DNA of 64,000 nucleotides from Cocleimonas flava (GCF_004339015.1 NZ_SMFQ01000003.1:248001-312000), one strand, 5' to 3'. Shown: positions 28,344 through 38,563, numbered from the stretch's first letter. Notes: generated by a model not told the origin, from the sequence alone. Numbers and translations: made by a program.

Positions 28344-29594
28344 TTATTCATAACGCAAAGACTCAGCAGGTTGAACTTTAGCGGCACGACTTGCAGGATA
28401 TAATGTTGCTAAAATTGCGAGAACAAACGATGCGATTGAAATGCCTATGACTTGTTTGAAATCAACAACTGATGGAAATTTAGAACTAGCGTAGAATAAA
28501 TCCTGAGGCAATAACTCAATATTGAAGAGTGTTTCTATCCATTCAACAATTGTGCCGATATTCAGTGCCAGTAACACACCTAAAATCGCCCCGAGAATCG
28601 CACCGAACAAACCGATAATAATCCCCTGAACCATAAATATTCGTTTGACCTGTTTGGCCGACATACCTTGGGTACGTAGAATCGCGATATCAGCTTGCTT
28701 ATCATTAACTACCATCACCAGCGATGAAACCAGATTAAAAACAGCAACCAATACAATCAAAAACAGGATGAAGAACATCACTACTTTTTCAGTCTTCTGG
28801 ACTTGAAACAGGCTTTTGTTTTCTTGCCCCCAATCAGTGACCGTAAATTCATCACCTAGTTTTTTGGACAAACCATATGAAACTTCAGGCGCATCAAATA
28901 AATCGGTTAATTTTAAACGAATACCCGTTACATTATCTTTGGTTGAAAACAACTTGGAGGCGTCTTGCATATGTATAAACGCTGTCGCGCTGTCGTATTC
29001 AGCCATATTGATTTTATACACAGCAACCACGGTAAAGCGTTTACTTCTGGGAATCATGCCAGCGGGAGTGACTCTAAACCTTGGTGTTACAACCGTTAAC
29101 TTATCCCCTGGGAACACACCTAGTTGTTGCGCAAGTTCTACGCCTAAGGCAATACCATATCCACGCGGTTGAAGATCATCAAAACTGCCTTCCAGCATTC
29201 GATTATGCACACCCCCCACCTTTGGCTGCTCTTTTGGTAAAATTCCTTCGAGTAAAACGCCACGAAGTTCACCATTTGCGCTTAACATGACTTGATTTCT
29301 GATGAATGGTGCAGAGCCAATAACTTCTGGCATATCAACAAGTTCCTGCTGTTGTTTCCGCCAATCTGAGAGCAAACCGTTTGTCTCACTAATGGTGACA
29401 TGCGAAACCATGCTTAGTATTCTATCCCTAAGCTCTTTCTCGAACCCATTCATTACGGAAAGAACGGTAATAAGTACAAGAACCCCAAATAATATCCCAA
29501 GCATGGAAGCCAAGGAAATAAACGATATAAAGTTATTTTTGTGCTTTGAGCGTGTGTAACGCAAACCGACAAAGAGTTCTAATGGTTTAAACAT
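28344..29594 (-). CDS. lolC: Lipoprotein-releasing permease, LolC/LolE family (first gene of operon)
   Basis: This 416-residue permease has the same plan as its neighbour: N-terminal helix (SMLGILFGVLVLITVLSVMNGFEKEL), periplasmic domain, three C-terminal helices, ending VQPAESLRYE. The periplasmic TPAGMIPRSKRFTVV stretch is closer to LolC, but the C-terminal loop has LolE-like features, so the symbol is provisional. It is the promoter-proximal gene of a lolC-lolE-lolD unit, unlike the E. coli order lolC-lolD-lolE. It is divergent from the small secreted-protein gene at 29711. Confidence 0.88.
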   Translation of the reverse strand: MFKPLELFVGLRYTRSKHKNNFISFISLASMLGILFGVLVLITVLSVMNGFEKELRDRILSMVSHVTISETNGLLSDWRKQQQELVDMPEVIGSAPFIRNQVMLSANGELRGVLLEGILPKEQPKVGGVHNRMLEGSFDDLQPRGYGIALGVELAQQLGVFPGDKLTVVTPRFRVTPAGMIPRSKRFTVVAVYKINMAEYDSATAFIHMQDASKLFSTKDNVTGIRLKLTDLFDAPEVSYGLSKKLGDEFTVTDWGQENKSLFQVQKTEKVVMFFILFLIVLVAVFNLVSSLVMVVNDKQADIAILRTQGMSAKQVKRIFMVQGIIIGLFGAILGAILGVLLALNIGTIVEWIETLFNIELLPQDLFYASSKFPSVVDFKQVIGISIASFVLAILATLYPASRAAKVQPAESLRYE

Positions 29595-29710
29595 GGGTGC
29601 GGATTATAGCCCTGACTGTATGAATAAGTAACAAAATTGTAAAAGAAAACACATACTTAAAAATTTGACAACGAATTAATAAAAATAGTCATAAAGAAGA
29701 GAAAATAAAA

Positions 29711-30013
29711 ATGAATATTAAACCCTTACTCCTCAGCGCAGCCTTTGCTTTTAGTGCACAAATGATACCAATGAGTGCAAGTGCAGAAATATTAGCGATT
29801 GGCCCACATGCAAAAGTATTAAAGAAAGCGAATCTGCCTACACATGGTCAAAGTATGAAACAGGTACAAAAGCGTTTCGGTCCTGCTCAAAGAATCAAAG
29901 TATCAAAAGGTAAAGTAACTAAACGTAACCCAAAAATCACTCGTTGGGATTACTCAGGCTTCTCAGTTTATTTTGAAAATTCACATGTTATTCATAGTGT
30001 TGTAAAGCGATAG
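29711..30013 (+). CDS. Small secreted protein, unknown function
   Basis: This 100-residue protein has a signal peptide (NIKPLLLSAAFAFSAQMIPMSASA, cleavage likely after ASA). The mature part has a conserved-looking core: MKQVQKRFGPAQRIKVSKGKV, then ITRWDYSGFSVYFENSHVIHSVVKR. The pattern (M-x-x-V-x-x-x-F-G-x-P, then a strand-rich tail ending in a V-x-H-S-V motif) recalls the BamE/SmpA-like fold, but this is only a resemblance. It lies 57 bases before the large Ig-repeat protein, and a TTGACA at 29665-29670 may be its -35. Confidence 0.7.
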   Translation: MNIKPLLLSAAFAFSAQMIPMSASAEILAIGPHAKVLKKANLPTHGQSMKQVQKRFGPAQRIKVSKGKVTKRNPKITRWDYSGFSVYFENSHVIHSVVKR

Positions 30014-30070
30014 CAGTCAAAACTTAGCGAAAAAATATAAAAATAATATAACCACAAAAAGAAAATAATA

Positions 30071-33000
30071 ATGACTAAAAAGTTTACCACTTACACGTGG
30101 GCGTTCCTTCCGTTCGTCTTCAGTTCAGCCGCAGTTCTTACATCACCTTCATTTGCTTCACCATCAGCATCACAACAATATCAAGATGGGCACTATGAAG
30201 ACGCCAGACAAGTAAGCCGGGCAAACCATGAATATGTAGGTGGTAGAACCAGTATAGGCGGAGGCATTACAGATGATGGCGATGTTGACGTTGAGTTCAA
30301 TCAGGTTATTTCTGAAGGTCAAAATCACAGCACTGGTGTTGGTTTGTGGGCCGGTTATGATCTAGAAGGCGACGATAAAGGTTTATTAGGTCGTGGTGTA
30401 CAAATGAATCACAATTGGGTATCACGTGATAAATTTGGTAATACTTCTCATGTGAATAAAGTATTTGCTGCTTACGATAAAAATGAAGCGGGTCACGATA
30501 AAGCTACAGTGGGTTATGGTCGCGAAAATCAGAATTTATTCTGGGATGCTCATGTCAGCAAAGGTTTATCAGGCAGAAAAGATTCAAGAATCATAGACGG
30601 TAAAACTGTGAGCGATCGCGCTTATGACTATGGTGTAGGTGGCAGTATTGGTAAATTTATACCAGATGCTAATGTACGTGTTCGTGCAGGCTTAGATCAT
30701 GAGTGGAGCGATAAAGTTGGCGCTGGAGAGAAAGATGCTCACAATACTACTTTATCTGCTGGATTAGAAAAATTCTTCCAGGGCACAGGTCACAGTGTAT
30801 CGGTTGATGTTTCCGGATCTAAACGAAGTGGCGGTTATAACGACGGTGCCAGTAGCGATGCTGATGTGAGTGGGCGTGTTGGTTATCGTTACGACTTTGG
30901 TAGTGCATTCCGCGCCGAATCAACAACACGTCGAGTTCGTGTCGAAGTACCGGGGAAAGCAACACCGCCTCGTTATGAACAACGCACACAATATAAACGT
31001 GTACCAACTTACAAAACAGTCCCTGTTTATGGAAATAAAAACGTTGGCACCGGAAAAAAACGTTTAGTTAAAAGCACTATGGAACTTGAAGGACAAACGT
31101 TCTTTAAACTCAACAGTTCTAAATTAATTCCTTCTGCAAAAACCCGTTTACTGCAAGTGGCTGCAGAAATTCGTAAAACAGGTTATAAGGGTAATATCCG
31201 AATCACTGGTAATACCTGTGGTTTAGGTGATGCCGTGTATGACCAGATTTTATCTGAGAAACGTGCAAATTCTGTAAAAAAATTCTTAATTAAAAACGGT
31301 TTCAACCCTGATCATCTGGTTTCTCGTGGTTTAGGTAAAGCTCATCCCAAATATCCTAACGTACCAGGACAAGGATTCAAAAATCGACGTGTTGATATCG
31401 AATATGTTACAGAATCCCAGCGTTATGTTGAAGACAAAACAGCACAACAAAGAGTACAAACAGGCACACGTCAAGTAGTCAGTGGTTTCAAAAATGTTCC
31501 CAATGGCACTAAAAATGTCATGATTGATAGCGGACAACCAGGAACACCACGCGTTATCTGGAAAACCGAAACAATCAAAAATTCACCGGCCTGGATTACC
31601 CGTGCGCTTCACAATAATATTAAGCACGATAGAAGTGTTAATACTTATCAAACTACTGAAGGTTCTACGACTCCCCTTAGCAATCAAGGCCCAGTAGCGA
31701 CTAATGATTCAACAAAAGTAGAATGTGGTCAATCAGTAGCAATTAATGTTCTTGCTAATGATACAGATGTCAATAACGACACATTAAATGTAACAAGCTT
31801 TACCCAGCCTTCTAATGGTACGGTTAGTCGTGGAGCAAATAACGAACTGATTTATACGGCTAATGGCGGTGGTTGTGGTGTTGATGATCAATTCACTTAT
31901 ACGATTTCTGATGGAAATGGTGGAACAGATACAGCAACAGTAACAATCTCGGTTGAAGCTGATGATAAAGTAGTCGCAGCAAATGAAGTAAGTGCAACAG
32001 AAGAAGGCGAAGCAGTGACTATCGATGTGCTCAGCAACGATGATGCCGATGCGACAATTACTCGTATCGTAGCTGCAGCTGCTAATGGTGTGGTTTCAAT
32101 TGTAAATGGCAAGTTGGTATATACCCCAAACCCGGGCTTCTATGGTACTGACAAGTTTACTTATGAAGTTAAAGATCCTAGTGGCAATGTTGACACCGCT
32201 ACGGTAACAGTAACCGTTAAAAAACCTGAAAATTCAGCACCTATTGCTGTGGGCGAAACTACACCGACACAAATGGGACAAGCCGTTACACTTAACATTC
32301 TAGATAATGACTCAGACCCTGAAAATGATACATTAACCATTACCAATGTCAGTGACCCAGCACATGGTACGGCAGCTATCAGAGGTGGTCAGATTATTTA
32401 TACGCCAGATACTGGTTATGTCGGTACTGACAGCTTTACTTACACCATTTCCGACGGCAATGGCGGCACTGCAACAGCGACTGAAACGATTACGATCACA
32501 GGTTCTACAAGTCTTAGCAACTCTGCACCAGTAGCGACAGATGACAATGCAACAACGCCTGTCAATCAAGCAGTGACACTGACTACCTTATCTAATGATA
32601 CAGACCCAGACGGTGATGCTTTAACAATATCTAACGTAAGCAACCCACAGAATGGAACCGCAGTCATTCGTGGTGGAGAAATCATATACACTCCGGATAC
32701 TGATTTTGTTGGTACTGAAACATTCACATACACAATATCTGATGGCAATGGCAATACTGCAACAGCGACTGAAACAGTAATTGTTACAGGCCCTGGTAAC
32801 GCAATACCGAATGCGGTCAATGATGCTAGTAAAGTGGCTTGTAATGGTGACGTTGTGATCAATGTGTTATCGAATGATACCGACACGGATGGAAACACCC
32901 TATCTGTCAGTAGTTTCACACAGCCAGCCAATGGTTCAGTAACTCAAGGATCTAATGGCACTCTGATCTATACCTCTAACGGTGCAGCTTGTGATATTGA

Positions 33001-34798
33001 TGATAAATTCACATACACAGTTTCAGACGGTAACGGCGGCTCAGATACAGCAACAGTGACTGTCGTTGTCGACCCTGCTGCTAACTCAGCTCCAGTTGCC
33101 GTGGATGACAATAAAACAACTTTACAGAATACTCCGGTAAGTTTTAATAGCTTAACGAATGATTCCGACCCAGAGAATGATACATTAACAATAACAGCTG
33201 TTGGCTCTCCTTCTCATGGTTCTGCCGAAATCAGTGGTAATCAAATCATATATACACCTGATAATGGTTATGTCGGTCAGGATTCATTTAGCTACACTAT
33301 TTCAGATGGCAAAGGCAACACTGCAACAGCAACTGAAACAGTTACAATTACTGCAGTAGTTGAGCCGAATAAGATGCCCGTTGCCAAGGATGACTCTGTA
33401 TCAACAAATCAAGACACTCCAGTAACCTTGAATACTTTATCAAATGATTCTGATCCTGATGGAGACACTCTCACAATCACCAGCGTAGGTAATCCATCTA
33501 ATGGTAAAGCGGTGATTAATAGCGATAAAATTGTGTATACACCAGAAGCAGGTTTTGTGGGCGAGGACTCTTTCACTTACTTTATTTCGGATGGTAAAGG
33601 TGGCACCGCAACAGCAATAGAGACAATTACAGTGAAAGCAGTAGTTGCACCTAATAAAGCACCCGTTGCAGTTGATGATGCTGTTACGACTGATCAGGAT
33701 ACCCCTGTTACGTTAAATACACTATCAAATGACTCTGACCCTGATGGTGACAGCTTGAAGATTACCAGTATTGGTAATCCATCACATGGTTCAGCTTCTA
33801 TAAATGGCGGTAAAATTGTCTACACACCAGATCCTGGTTATGTAGGAACAGATTCTTTCAGTTATGAAATATCTGATGGCAAAGGTGGTACTGCGACTGC
33901 TACTGAAACAATTACCATTAAAGCTGTAGTGATTCCGAATAAAGCACCTGTTGCAAAAGACGATTCGGCAACGACTCCGGAACAAACACCGGTGACTTTA
34001 ACCACGTTGTCTAACGACTCCGATCCCGATGGTGATAATTTGACCATTACAAATGTTGAAACTCCTGCAAACGGTACAGCGACAATTAATGGTCAAACCA
34101 TTGTTTATACACCGAAAGCTGGTTTTTCAGGGACGGACAAGTTCGAATATACTATTTCTGATGGTAATGGTGGTACAGCAACAGCGACAGAAACAGTCAT
34201 CGTTACTGCTGTAAATAAAGCGCCTAATGCATCTAATGATGTAGCAACAACAGGTTGTAGTGTTATTACGATTGATGTTTTAGGCAATGATACAGATCCA
34301 GATGGGGATACACTCAAATTAGTTAGCGTCACTGGTGCCAATCTTGGAACAGCTGTTGTATCAGGTAATAATATTGTATACACCCCTTCTAATACCTGTG
34401 GTAAAGGGAATACTGGTGTAGACAATCTTAGTTATACGATTTCAGATGGTAATGGTCACACAGCATCAGCTGGAGTCACTGTAAATGTTGAAGGTGTAAC
34501 TGGTACGTCTAGCATCAATGCTGAATCGGATGACGTTACAACAACAAAAGGAACACCTATTACCATTAATGCACTTGCCAATGATGGAGGTGAAGGTTTA
34601 AAAATCATCGCTGTAGATTCTGGTAGCAATGGTAATGCAGTGGTTAGTGGCAATAAAATCGTGTATACGCCTTTCGCTGACTTTACCGGAACAGAAAGTA
34701 TCTGGTATGACATTATCGATGAAAATGGGCACAATGATTCTGCACTAATCGTCATTTTTGTTGAGGAAGGTTGTCCTACAGGTACTAAATGTAACTAA
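30071..34798 (+). CDS. Giant outer-membrane protein: beta-barrel, OmpA domain and 11 cadherin/Ig-like repeats
   Basis: The product has 1575 residues. Residues 1-35 form a signal peptide; about 45-285 is strand-rich with alternating GVGLWAGYDL, NKVFAAYDKN and VGYGRENQN-type strands, likely a barrel. About 342-443 is an OmpA-like peptidoglycan-binding domain (FFKLNSSKLIPSAKTRLL, LSEKRANSVKKFL, NRRVDIEYV). From about 538 to the end there are 11 tandem domains of roughly 85-95 residues with the Ig/cadherin-like signature (P-V-A-x-D-D, then V-L-x-N-D-x-D-x-D-x-D-x-L, then Y-T-P-x-x-G-F-x-G-x-D-x-F-x-Y-x-I-S-D-G). The D-x-D-x-D clusters suggest calcium binding. It ends in a Cys-containing tail (EEGCPTGTKCN). 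It is probably an adhesin or envelope stalk. Repeats 1, 5 and 10 carry Cys pairs not seen in the others. Confidence 0.87.
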   Translation: MTKKFTTYTWAFLPFVFSSAAVLTSPSFASPSASQQYQDGHYEDARQVSRANHEYVGGRTSIGGGITDDGDVDVEFNQVISEGQNHSTGVGLWAGYDLEGDDKGLLGRGVQMNHNWVSRDKFGNTSHVNKVFAAYDKNEAGHDKATVGYGRENQNLFWDAHVSKGLSGRKDSRIIDGKTVSDRAYDYGVGGSIGKFIPDANVRVRAGLDHEWSDKVGAGEKDAHNTTLSAGLEKFFQGTGHSVSVDVSGSKRSGGYNDGASSDADVSGRVGYRYDFGSAFRAESTTRRVRVEVPGKATPPRYEQRTQYKRVPTYKTVPVYGNKNVGTGKKRLVKSTMELEGQTFFKLNSSKLIPSAKTRLLQVAAEIRKTGYKGNIRITGNTCGLGDAVYDQILSEKRANSVKKFLIKNGFNPDHLVSRGLGKAHPKYPNVPGQGFKNRRVDIEYVTESQRYVEDKTAQQRVQTGTRQVVSGFKNVPNGTKNVMIDSGQPGTPRVIWKTETIKNSPAWITRALHNNIKHDRSVNTYQTTEGSTTPLSNQGPVATNDSTKVECGQSVAINVLANDTDVNNDTLNVTSFTQPSNGTVSRGANNELIYTANGGGCGVDDQFTYTISDGNGGTDTATVTISVEADDKVVAANEVSATEEGEAVTIDVLSNDDADATITRIVAAAANGVVSIVNGKLVYTPNPGFYGTDKFTYEVKDPSGNVDTATVTVTVKKPENSAPIAVGETTPTQMGQAVTLNILDNDSDPENDTLTITNVSDPAHGTAAIRGGQIIYTPDTGYVGTDSFTYTISDGNGGTATATETITITGSTSLSNSAPVATDDNATTPVNQAVTLTTLSNDTDPDGDALTISNVSNPQNGTAVIRGGEIIYTPDTDFVGTETFTYTISDGNGNTATATETVIVTGPGNAIPNAVNDASKVACNGDVVINVLSNDTDTDGNTLSVSSFTQPANGSVTQGSNGTLIYTSNGAACDIDDKFTYTVSDGNGGSDTATVTVVVDPAANSAPVAVDDNKTTLQNTPVSFNSLTNDSDPENDTLTITAVGSPSHGSAEISGNQIIYTPDNGYVGQDSFSYTISDGKGNTATATETVTITAVVEPNKMPVAKDDSVSTNQDTPVTLNTLSNDSDPDGDTLTITSVGNPSNGKAVINSDKIVYTPEAGFVGEDSFTYFISDGKGGTATAIETITVKAVVAPNKAPVAVDDAVTTDQDTPVTLNTLSNDSDPDGDSLKITSIGNPSHGSASINGGKIVYTPDPGYVGTDSFSYEISDGKGGTATATETITIKAVVIPNKAPVAKDDSATTPEQTPVTLTTLSNDSDPDGDNLTITNVETPANGTATINGQTIVYTPKAGFSGTDKFEYTISDGNGGTATATETVIVTAVNKAPNASNDVATTGCSVITIDVLGNDTDPDGDTLKLVSVTGANLGTAVVSGNNIVYTPSNTCGKGNTGVDNLSYTISDGNGHTASAGVTVNVEGVTGTSSINAESDDVTTTKGTPITINALANDGGEGLKIIAVDSGSNGNAVVSGNKIVYTPFADFTGTESIWYDIIDENGHNDSALIVIFVEEGCPTGTKCN

Positions 34799-34830
34799 GT
34801 TCACATCTTGTAATACAGATACAAAATTAG

Positions 34831-34860
34831 AGCCACAGTTAACGCTGTGGCTTTTTTTTT
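34831..34860 (+). terminator. Intrinsic terminator after the Ig-repeat gene
   Basis: AGCCACAG pairs with CTGTGGCT around a 6-base loop, followed directly by a run of nine to ten T. This is a textbook terminator 32 bases after the stop. A copy of the C-rich element lies about 40 bases further on, so the element is not needed for termination here. Confidence 0.95.
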
Positions 34861-35119
34861 GCAAAAAAACAGATAGATTTATCAAATCCACTTTTGACTT
34901 TGGCACCCCCCTACTTACAGGCGTTTTTTGAGCCTTACTTTTTTATCTATATGCTTGTAGAAATGTTTAATCATTGTTCTAACTATCTTCTAATCATGTT
35001 CTAAATCAATTGCAAAACATTGATTTAACGATTAATTTCACATAATAAATACACATTTACTGTTTTAATTAAATAGCTGTTCTAAACTTGGATAATATTT
35101 ACTTCGAGTTTAATGATTC
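34861..35119. other. Intergenic region before the peptide transporter
   Basis: This is an AT-rich region holding element copy at 34901-34929 and the presumed promoter of the ABC ATPase gene; no clear -35/-10 pair was assigned. Together with the preceding terminator the gap from the Ig gene stop is 321 bases. Confidence 0.45.
34901..34929 (+). repeat. Dispersed CCCCCCTACTT element, copy 9
   Basis: TGGCACCCCCCTACTTACAG followed by GCGTTTTTT. In sense orientation after the Ig gene, downstream of its own hairpin terminator. Only the short CCT/AGG pairing is available. Confidence 0.83.
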
Positions 35120-36841
35120 ATGTCACTGTTAGAAATTGAAAACCTCACTATTGAATTCCCTAATCGCCACGGCACAGAAGTAGCGGTAGATAAAGTAAGC
35201 TTAAGCGTCAATGCAGGAGAAATCCTCGGATTAGTGGGAGAATCAGGCGCAGGAAAATCAACAATTGGTAATGGCATCGTGCAATTATTGAGTAAGCCAG
35301 GACGTGTTGCAGCAGGAAAAGTAACGCTTAACGGCGAAGTCATTTCAGGTTTACAAGGTGAGTCTATTCGCAAGATTCGCGGATCTAAAATCGGTTTTAT
35401 TTTTCAGGATCCAATGACATCTCTAAACCCTTTATTCACCATCGAAAACCAGATGGTAGAAACCATCATTAATTGTCTTGGGGTGAGTTACAAAGAAGCT
35501 CTGGAAAGATCAATCGAATTACTCACCAAAGTAGGAATCCCTGAACCTGAAGTAAGGATCAAACAATACCCTCATCAATTTTCTGGCGGCATGCGACAGC
35601 GCGTTGTCATCGCTATTGCCTTATCCGGTGAACCTGATCTGATCATTGCTGATGAGCCAACAACCGCGCTTGATGTGTCAGTGCAAGATCAAATACTCAA
35701 ACTCATTCAAGACCTGTGTACCGACCTGCAGGTCGGCTGCATTTTGGTAACTCACGACATGGGCGTGATTGCCAATGTGACAAACCGTGTTGCTGTTCTT
35801 TACCGAGGTAAACTCGTAGAAATTGGCGAAACTAAAGATGTTTTAGGTAATCCACAACACCCATATACACAAAGTTTGATTAGTGCCGTGCCGTTAGCAG
35901 GAAAGAAAGTTGATAGATTCCCGCTGGTAGAAACCATTGAAAGCATAGAGTCTGGATTAAAATCAATCGATGTTACTACACACTGGTTAGGTCAAAGCTC
36001 ACAACATCACAATACAGATGACCTGCTTATCATCAAAGACCTTAATTTAAGTTTCCTCACTCAGGATGCTTTCTTTAAAAAGAATCGAAAACGTCTTCAA
36101 GCGACAGACAATGTGAGCTTCAGTGTTAAACAAGGGGAATCGTTTGGATTAGTGGGTGAGAGTGGCTCAGGTAAATCAACGATCGCGAGAATGATAGCCG
36201 GTCTGCAACAGCCTGATTCGGGTTCGATTGTTTATGATGGGGTTGAGCTAATCAACAACCCTGATAAAGAAAAAGTTAAATCTGTAAGGCAACGGCTGCA
36301 AATGATTTTCCAGAACCCCTATTCCAGCCTAAATTCTAGAATGAAAATCAAAGACATTATTGCAGAACCGATTTTGTATCATCATCTAGCCAAAACAAAT
36401 GAAGTTGAAGGCATTGTAGGTGATTTACTCGATCATGTTGGCCTGGGTCGTAAGTCAGGGGTGAAATACCCACATGAATTTTCTGGTGGTCAGCGTCAAA
36501 GAATTTCCATCGCACGGGCACTTGCAACACGCCCTCGCCTGCTTATTTGTGACGAGCCGACATCTGCATTAGATGTATCAGTACAGGCACAAATACTTAA
36601 CCTGCTAAAAGATTTACAAGATGAATTAGGACTGACAATGCTATTTATCAGCCATGATTTACCGGTAATAAGACAAATGTGCGACCGAGTTGCCATCATG
36701 AGACAGGGTAAAATATTAGAACTTCAACAGACCGAAGATCTATTCGAACACCCTAAAGATAAATACACGAGAGAGCTGCTAGACCTGATGCCTCGTTTTG
36801 ATGATTTGACCCACGATCTAAATGCTAATTCACATGTTTAA
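35120..36841 (+). CDS. Fused dipeptide/oligopeptide ABC transporter ATP-binding protein (DppD-DppF type)
   Basis: This 573-residue protein carries two complete nucleotide-binding domains. Domain 1 (about 1-265) has GESGAGKST, FSGGMRQRVV and LIIADEPTTALD; domain 2 (about 305-573) has GESGSGKST, FSGGQRQRIS and LLICDEPTSALD. Both carry the oligopeptide-family extension after Walker B (HPYTQSLI; H-P-x-x-x-Y-T-x-E-L). Fusion of the D and F subunits, as in GsiA, is common. It heads a transporter cluster with the binding protein and two permeases, but a 156-base gap follows, so the downstream genes may have their own promoter. Confidence 0.93.
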   Translation: MSLLEIENLTIEFPNRHGTEVAVDKVSLSVNAGEILGLVGESGAGKSTIGNGIVQLLSKPGRVAAGKVTLNGEVISGLQGESIRKIRGSKIGFIFQDPMTSLNPLFTIENQMVETIINCLGVSYKEALERSIELLTKVGIPEPEVRIKQYPHQFSGGMRQRVVIAIALSGEPDLIIADEPTTALDVSVQDQILKLIQDLCTDLQVGCILVTHDMGVIANVTNRVAVLYRGKLVEIGETKDVLGNPQHPYTQSLISAVPLAGKKVDRFPLVETIESIESGLKSIDVTTHWLGQSSQHHNTDDLLIIKDLNLSFLTQDAFFKKNRKRLQATDNVSFSVKQGESFGLVGESGSGKSTIARMIAGLQQPDSGSIVYDGVELINNPDKEKVKSVRQRLQMIFQNPYSSLNSRMKIKDIIAEPILYHHLAKTNEVEGIVGDLLDHVGLGRKSGVKYPHEFSGGQRQRISIARALATRPRLLICDEPTSALDVSVQAQILNLLKDLQDELGLTMLFISHDLPVIRQMCDRVAIMRQGKILELQQTEDLFEHPKDKYTRELLDLMPRFDDLTHDLNANSHV

Positions 36842-36997
36842 ATCGTCTTTTCAATAGCTTATAAAATAATTTACTTAAAAAATACTTAACTAAAAATGCA
36901 GTTTTATAAATCTGTACTAAACTCATTAAGTCTAAAATACGATTAAGTTTTTAGAATGATTAAAAACATTATTTAAAAATAAATAGGGAGTTAAAAA

Positions 36998-38563
36998 ATG
37001 AAGAAACAACTTGGTTTTATCGGAAAAGTCAGCGGACTTCTCCTGACAAGTTTACTCGTACTAAACCCAGCTACTGCTAAAACACTTAAATTAGCGTATG
37101 ACGCTGACCCTGTAAGTTTAGATATTCATGAACAGTTATCTGGCGGTATGTTACAGCTCTCACACATGACGCATGACCCACTCGTGCGTTGGGCACAGGA
37201 TTTATCGTTTGAACCACGTTTAGCAACATCATGGGAACGTACGGATGAAAATACAGTACGCTTTAAATTACGTGAAGGGGTTAAATTCCATTCAGGCAAT
37301 ACACTAACAGCTGCTGATTTTAAATGGACGTTTGATCGTCTTAAAACCAGTAAAGACTTCAAAGGTATTTTCTCGAACTTTAAAGCCTTAAACGTTATTG
37401 ATGACAATACAATCGATCTCGTTACTGATGGCCCTTACCCACTTGTTATGCACACGGCGACTTATATCTTCCCAATGGATAGTAAGTTCTACGCAGGTAA
37501 AGATGAGAACGGTAAAGACAAAGCAGAAATCGTAAAAGATGGTGCTTCTTATGCCTCAACACATACATCTGGCACGGGACCTTTCAAAGTAACTTCACGT
37601 GAGCAAGGCGTTAAAGTTGTGTTTGATCGTTTTGCTGATTACTGGGATAAAGACTCTAAAGGCAATGTAAGTCAAGTAGTAATGACACCGATTAAAGACA
37701 ACCAAACTCGTGTTGCGGCACTATTATCTGGTGACGTTGACTTTATCGCACCGGTTGCGCCAAATGAGTTTGGACAGATTGAAGCGAACGACAAAGTGCA
37801 ATTAGTAACAATGGCGGGCACTCGAGTAATTACTTTCCAGCTTAATCAGGAACGTCGTGAAGAGTTTAAAGACCAAAAAGTACGTCAGGCAATGGCTTAC
37901 GCTGTAAACAATGAAGGTATTGTGCAGAAGATCATGAAAGGTTTCGCAACAACGGCTTCTCAAATGAGCCCTAAAGGTTACCTAGGTCACAACGAAAGCC
38001 TTAAGCCTCGTTTTAATCTGGAAAAAGCAAAACAACTCATGAGCGAATCTGGCTACCCAGATGGTTTCACCGTTACTATGATGGCGCCTAATAACCGTTA
38101 TGTAAACGATGAAAAAATCGCACAAGCGGTTGCTGCGATGCTATCTAAAATCAATATCAAAGTTGACCTTAAGACTATGCCAAAAGCACAGTACTGGCCT
38201 GAGTTTGATAAACGCGCTGCTGATATGTTAATGATCGGTTGGCATTCTGATACTGAAGATAGTGCAAACTTCTATGAATTTCTCGCTATGACACCGAACA
38301 AAGAAACAGGTATGGGTGCGTATAACTCTGGAAATTACAGTAGCAAAATGGTTGATGAAACAACGATGAAAGCTAATAAAGAAACAGATGATGCCAAGCG
38401 TGCTGCAATGCTGCAGTCTATCGAAAAGCAAATTTACGATGACGCTGCGTTTATCCCGCTACATTGGCAAAATCTTGCATGGGCTTCTCGTAAAGGTGTA
38501 AATATCAAGCCTATCGTTAATGCAATGAACTTCCCTTACATTGGCGATCTTGCTATTGACTAG
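36998..38563 (+). CDS. Peptide ABC transporter periplasmic substrate-binding protein (SBP_bac_5)
   Basis: This 521-residue protein has a signal peptide (KVSGLLLTSLLVLNPATA, cleaved before KTLK). The mature protein is the large cluster C solute-binding fold: LKLAYDADPVSLDIHEQLSGG, LSFEPRLATSWERTDENTVRFKLREGVKFHSG, and a C-terminal FIPLHWQN. A good ribosome-binding site (AGGGAG) precedes the ATG. A terminator hairpin follows it, consistent with higher expression than the permeases. The substrate is probably di- or oligopeptides, though glutathione or other ligands are possible. Confidence 0.92.
   Translation: MKKQLGFIGKVSGLLLTSLLVLNPATAKTLKLAYDADPVSLDIHEQLSGGMLQLSHMTHDPLVRWAQDLSFEPRLATSWERTDENTVRFKLREGVKFHSGNTLTAADFKWTFDRLKTSKDFKGIFSNFKALNVIDDNTIDLVTDGPYPLVMHTATYIFPMDSKFYAGKDENGKDKAEIVKDGASYASTHTSGTGPFKVTSREQGVKVVFDRFADYWDKDSKGNVSQVVMTPIKDNQTRVAALLSGDVDFIAPVAPNEFGQIEANDKVQLVTMAGTRVITFQLNQERREEFKDQKVRQAMAYAVNNEGIVQKIMKGFATTASQMSPKGYLGHNESLKPRFNLEKAKQLMSESGYPDGFTVTMMAPNNRYVNDEKIAQAVAAMLSKINIKVDLKTMPKAQYWPEFDKRAADMLMIGWHSDTEDSANFYEFLAMTPNKETGMGAYNSGNYSSKMVDETTMKANKETDDAKRAAMLQSIEKQIYDDAAFIPLHWQNLAWASRKGVNIKPIVNAMNFPYIGDLAID

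Noticed and set aside
29207-29236. A match to the dispersed element (CACACCCCCCACCTTTGG) inside the lolC-type gene
   Set aside because: It is in frame, the encoded residues fit the normal Lol permease alignment, and there is no T-run of full length; taken as chance similarity.
31897-34755. Multiple antisense open frames within the Ig-repeat gene
   Set aside because: They mirror the repeat structure of the real gene and have no coding features of their own.
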